DNA from: Salvelinus alpinus
Lineage: Eukaryota; Chordata; Actinopteri; Salmoniformes; Salmonidae
Assembly: GCF_045679555.1 (NCBI RefSeq)
Contig: NC_092094.1
Location: 16,983,112 to 17,047,111, forward strand
Length of the DNA stretch: 64,000 nt
Direction of reading: 5' to 3'
The notes below the pieces were generated by a model. That model was not told the DNA's origin. It searched no databases and saw only the letters and a program-made list of their open reading frames with translations. Below are positions 61,385 through 64,000 of the stretch, piece by piece (the stretch's first letter is position 1; each line of letters opens with the position of its first letter). The position numbers were made by a program, and so were the translations under genes.

Positions 61385-62800
61385 AAGAATCATCAGACGA
61401 TGATCGTGGACTTCAGGAAATAGCGAAGGGAGTACCCCCATATATACATCGATGGGACAGTAGTGGAGAAGGTGGAACGTTTTAAGTTCCTCGGCGTACA
61501 CATCACGGACAAACTGAAATGATCCACCGACACAGACAGTGTGGTGAAGAAGGCGTTACAGCACCTCTTCAACCTCAGGAGGCTGAAGAAATTTGGCTTG
61601 TCACCTGAAACCCTCACAAACTTTTACAAATGCACAATTGAGAGCATCATGTCGGGGATGTATCACCGCCTGGTATGGCAACTGCACCACCCTTAACCAC
61701 AAGGTTCTCCAGAGGGTGGTGCGGTCTGCACAACACATCACCGGGGACAAACTACCTGCCCTCCAGGACACCTACAGCACCCGATGTCACAGGAAGGCCA
61801 AAAAGATCATCAAGGACAACAACCACCTAAGCCACTGTCTGTTCACCCCGCTACCATCCAGAAGGCGAGGTCAGTACAGGTGCATCAAAGCTAGGACCGA
61901 GAGACTGAAAAACAGCTATCTCAAGGCCATCACACTGTTAATCTTAAGGATACGCCCCTTTTTTTTTCAATTTTCACCTAAAATGACACACCCAAATCTA
62001 ACTGCCTGTAACTCAGGCCCTGATGCAAGGATACACATATTCTTGATACCATTTGAAAGGTAACACTTTTGTGGAAATGTGAAAGGAATGTATGAGAATA
62101 TAGCACATTAGATCTGGTAAAAGAGAATACAAAAAAAAAATATAATAATAATAATTGTATTTTTTTGGATACATCTTTGAAATGCAAGAGAAAGGCCATA
62201 ATGTATTATTCCAGCCCAGGTGCAATTTATATTTTGGACACCAGATGGCAGCAGTGTATGTGCAAAGTTTTAGACTGATCCAATGAACCATTGCATTTCT
62301 GTTCAAAATGTTGTGTCAGGACTTCCCAAATGTGCCTAATTGGTTTATTAATAACTTTTCAAGTTCAAAACTGTGCACTCTCCTCAAATAATAGCATGGT
62401 ATTATTTCACTGTAATAGCTACTGTAAATTGGACAGTGCAGTTAGATTAACAAGAATGTAAGCTTTCTGCCAATATCAGATATGTCTATGTCCTGGTAAA
62501 TGTTCTTGTTACAACCTCATGCTAACCGCATTAGCCTAAGTTAGCTCAACCGTCCCGTGGGGGACCCACCGATCCTGAAGAAGTTGCCATCACTAACACA
62601 GTGAGGCTGCTGCCTACATACAGACTCAAATCATTGGCCACTTTAATATATGGATCACTAGTCACTTTAAATAATGCCAATTTAATAATGTTTACATATC
62701 TTACATTACTCATCTTATATGTATATAATGTATTTTATACCATCTATTACTTCTTGCATATGTCACTTGGCCATTGCTCAACCATATATTTATATGTACA
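61385..62800 (+). mobile_element. Rex1-type LINE 3' end, split by a MITE
   Basis: RT C-terminal text: ASCRGCITAWYGNCTTLNHK, VLQRVVRSAQHITGDKLPAL, LKNSYLKAITLL. After the insertion at about 61941-62582 the 3' UTR resumes (TTGGCCACTTTAATATATGG, TGTATTTTATACCATCTATT). 5' truncated and frameshifted. Confidence 0.75.
61941..62582. mobile_element. Non-autonomous DNA element in the LINE (piggyBac-like, tentative)
   Basis: Left CTTAAGGATACGCCCC and right GGGGGACCCACCGATCCTGAAG are roughly inverted. TTAA-like sequence occurs at the left edge. It has no ORF. The body (ACCCAAATCTAACTGCCTGT, GATACCATTTGAAAGGTAAC) is a repeat I recognise from salmonids. Confidence 0.55.
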
Positions 62801-62811
62801 GTTGAAGTCTG

Positions 62812-63419
62812 AGCGAGAGAGAGAGAGAGCGAGCTAGGGCCAGAGAGAGAGCGAGCTAGGGCCAGAGAGAGAGCGAGCGAGGGCCAGAGAGAGAGAGCGA
62901 GCGCGGGCCAGAGAGAGAGCGAGCGAGAGGGCTAGATAGAGAGAGAGCGAGAGGGCCAGAGAGGGAGAGAGTGCGATGGGGCCAGAGAGAGAGAGAGCGA
63001 GGGCCAGAGAGAGAAAGGGTGAGCGAGGGCCAGAGAGAGAGAGAGCGAGCAAGGGCCAGAGAGAGAGAGAGAGCGAGCAAAGGCCAGAGAGAGAGAGAGA
63101 GCGAGCGAGGGCCAGAGAGAGAGAGAGAGCGAGAGCGAGGGCCAGAGAGAGATTGAGCGATGGCCAAAGAGAGAGAGAGCGAGCGATGGCCAGAGAGAGA
63201 GAGAGCGAGCGATGGCCAGAGAGAGAGAGAGCGAGCGATGGCCAGAGAGAGAGAGAGCGAGTGAGGGCCAGAGAGAGAGCGAGTGAGCGAGGGCCAGAGA
63301 GAGCGCGAGAGTGAGGGCCAGAGAGAGAGAGAGCGAGCGATGGCCAGAGAGAGAGAGAGAGAGATTGAGGGCCAGAGAGACAGCGAGCGAGCGAGGGCCA
63401 GAGAGAGAGAGAGCGATGG

Positions 63420-63469
<50 letters not shown>

Positions 63470-63557
63470 CCAGAGAGAGAGAGAGAGCGAGAGCGAGGGC
63501 CAGAGAGAGATTGAGCGATGGCCAAAGAGAGAGAGAGCGAGCGATGGCCAGAGAGAG
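62812..63557 (+). repeat. GA-rich imperfect tandem repeats
   Basis: Units of about 20-35 bp built from GGGCCAGAGAGAGAGCGAGC with variable GA length. A pure GA run lies at 63423-63468. Almost purely G/A apart from CC in each GGGCCAG. Open frames on both strands are artefacts. Confidence 0.93.
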
Positions 63558-64000
63558 ACCCAACCAAATCATGAGAAAACAAAAAGATAATTACTTGACA
63601 CATTGGAAAGAATTAACAAAAAAACAGAGCAAACTAGAATGCTATTTGGCCCTAAACAGAGAGTACACAGTGGCAGAATACCTGACCACTGTGACTGACC
63701 CAAACTTAAGGAAAGCTTTGACTATGTACAGACTCAGTGAGCATAGCCTTGCTATTGAGAAAGGCCGCCGTAGGCAGACATGGCTCTCAAGAGAAGACAG
63801 GCTATGTGCACACTGCCCACAAAATGAGGTGGAAACTGAGCTGCACTTCCTAACCTCCTGCCCAATGTATGACCATATTAGAGAGACATATTTCCCTCAG
63901 ATTACACAGATCCACAAAGAATTCAAAAACAAATCCAATTTTGATAAACTCCCATATCTACTGGGTGAAATTCCACAGTGTGCCATCACAGCAGCAAGAT
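63558..64000 (+). mobile_element. LINE 3' end, third copy, least damaged, cut by the window edge
   Basis: One frame reads ALNREYTVAEYLTTVTDPN, LRKALTMYRLSEHSLAIEKG, RQTWLSREDRLCAHCPQNEV and ETELHFLTSCPMYDHIRETY. The C-x2-C-x8-H-x4-C motif is the zinc-knuckle-like tail of Tx1/L1-type non-LTR proteins. It shows the uninterrupted form of the target sites used at 20069 and 22988. Confidence 0.75.

Noticed and set aside
62798-62811. Tc1 terminal repeat (TACAGTTGAAGTC) before the GA-rich array
   Set aside because: Only 13 nt match and no further Tc1 sequence follows. Could be a relic but is too short to call.
62834-63603. 223-238 aa Ser/Leu-rich minus-strand ORFs
   Set aside because: Low-complexity GA repeat read in several frames.
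48700-64000. IMMP1L, expected downstream by human gene order
   Set aside because: No exon resembling mitochondrial inner membrane peptidase was seen on the minus strand. It may lie beyond the window.

Overview
This is vertebrate nuclear DNA, most likely from a salmonid fish (inference). The reasons are spliced genes with GT-AG introns, no bacterial-type operons, and a dense load of repeats I recognise as salmonid or teleost: a Sleeping Beauty-like Tc1 fossil, Rex1/L2-type LINEs, tRNA-derived SINE pieces, hAT and piggyBac MITEs and Ty3/Gypsy elements. No search was run, so family names rest on recognition of motifs, ends and target-site duplications (TSDs).

Host genes. One gene is clear: DNAJC24 (DPH4), plus strand, four coding exons at 24938-25045, 39210-39348, 48073-48141 and 48310-48443. 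The spliced frame is 149 codons plus stop and has a J domain with HPD and a C-terminal DPH-type zinc finger. To its left on the minus strand is the 3' end of a doublecortin-domain gene, probably DCDC1 (exons at 7657-7573, 5959-5809, about 5438-5337 and 4549-4391, with a poly(A) signal at 4094-4089). DCDC1 and DNAJC24 lie next to each other and divergent on human 11p13, near PAX6, so the window looks like that conserved block. I looked for IMMP1L, expected on the right, and did not find it.

Layout. 1-4060: flank with a 1.8-kb hAT-type element (522-2320). 4060-7660: DCDC1 3' exons, with a hAT MITE and a solo LTR in the last intron. 7660-7953: LINE tail. 8741-13969: Gypsy element whose 5' LTR carries a 63-copy 27-bp minisatellite and whose 3' LTR carries a Tc1 copy. 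15.1-19.6 kb: Rex1-like LINE remains, one copy nested in another. 19.6-24.1 kb: two LINE 3' ends, each hit by the same LTR family, plus a MITE. 24.9-48.6 kb: DNAJC24, with introns holding a SCAN-gag Gypsy element (with a hAT and a piggyBac-like element nested inside), a Tc1 split by a hAT, an L2-like LINE, a second hAT copy and another Tc1. 48.7-52.6 kb: a 40-bp and a 22-bp tandem array. 53.4-56.4 kb: a head-to-head Tc1 composite split by a LINE, itself split by a MITE. 58.9-64 kb: pyrimidine-rich repeats, an inverted repeat with a 51-bp minisatellite in one arm, a LINE split by a MITE, GA-rich repeats and a third LINE 3' end.

I see no bacterial, CRISPR, operon or defence-type system. The notable content is the layered transposon history, the one-sided tandem-repeat expansions, and transposon insertions very close to DCDC1 splice sites.
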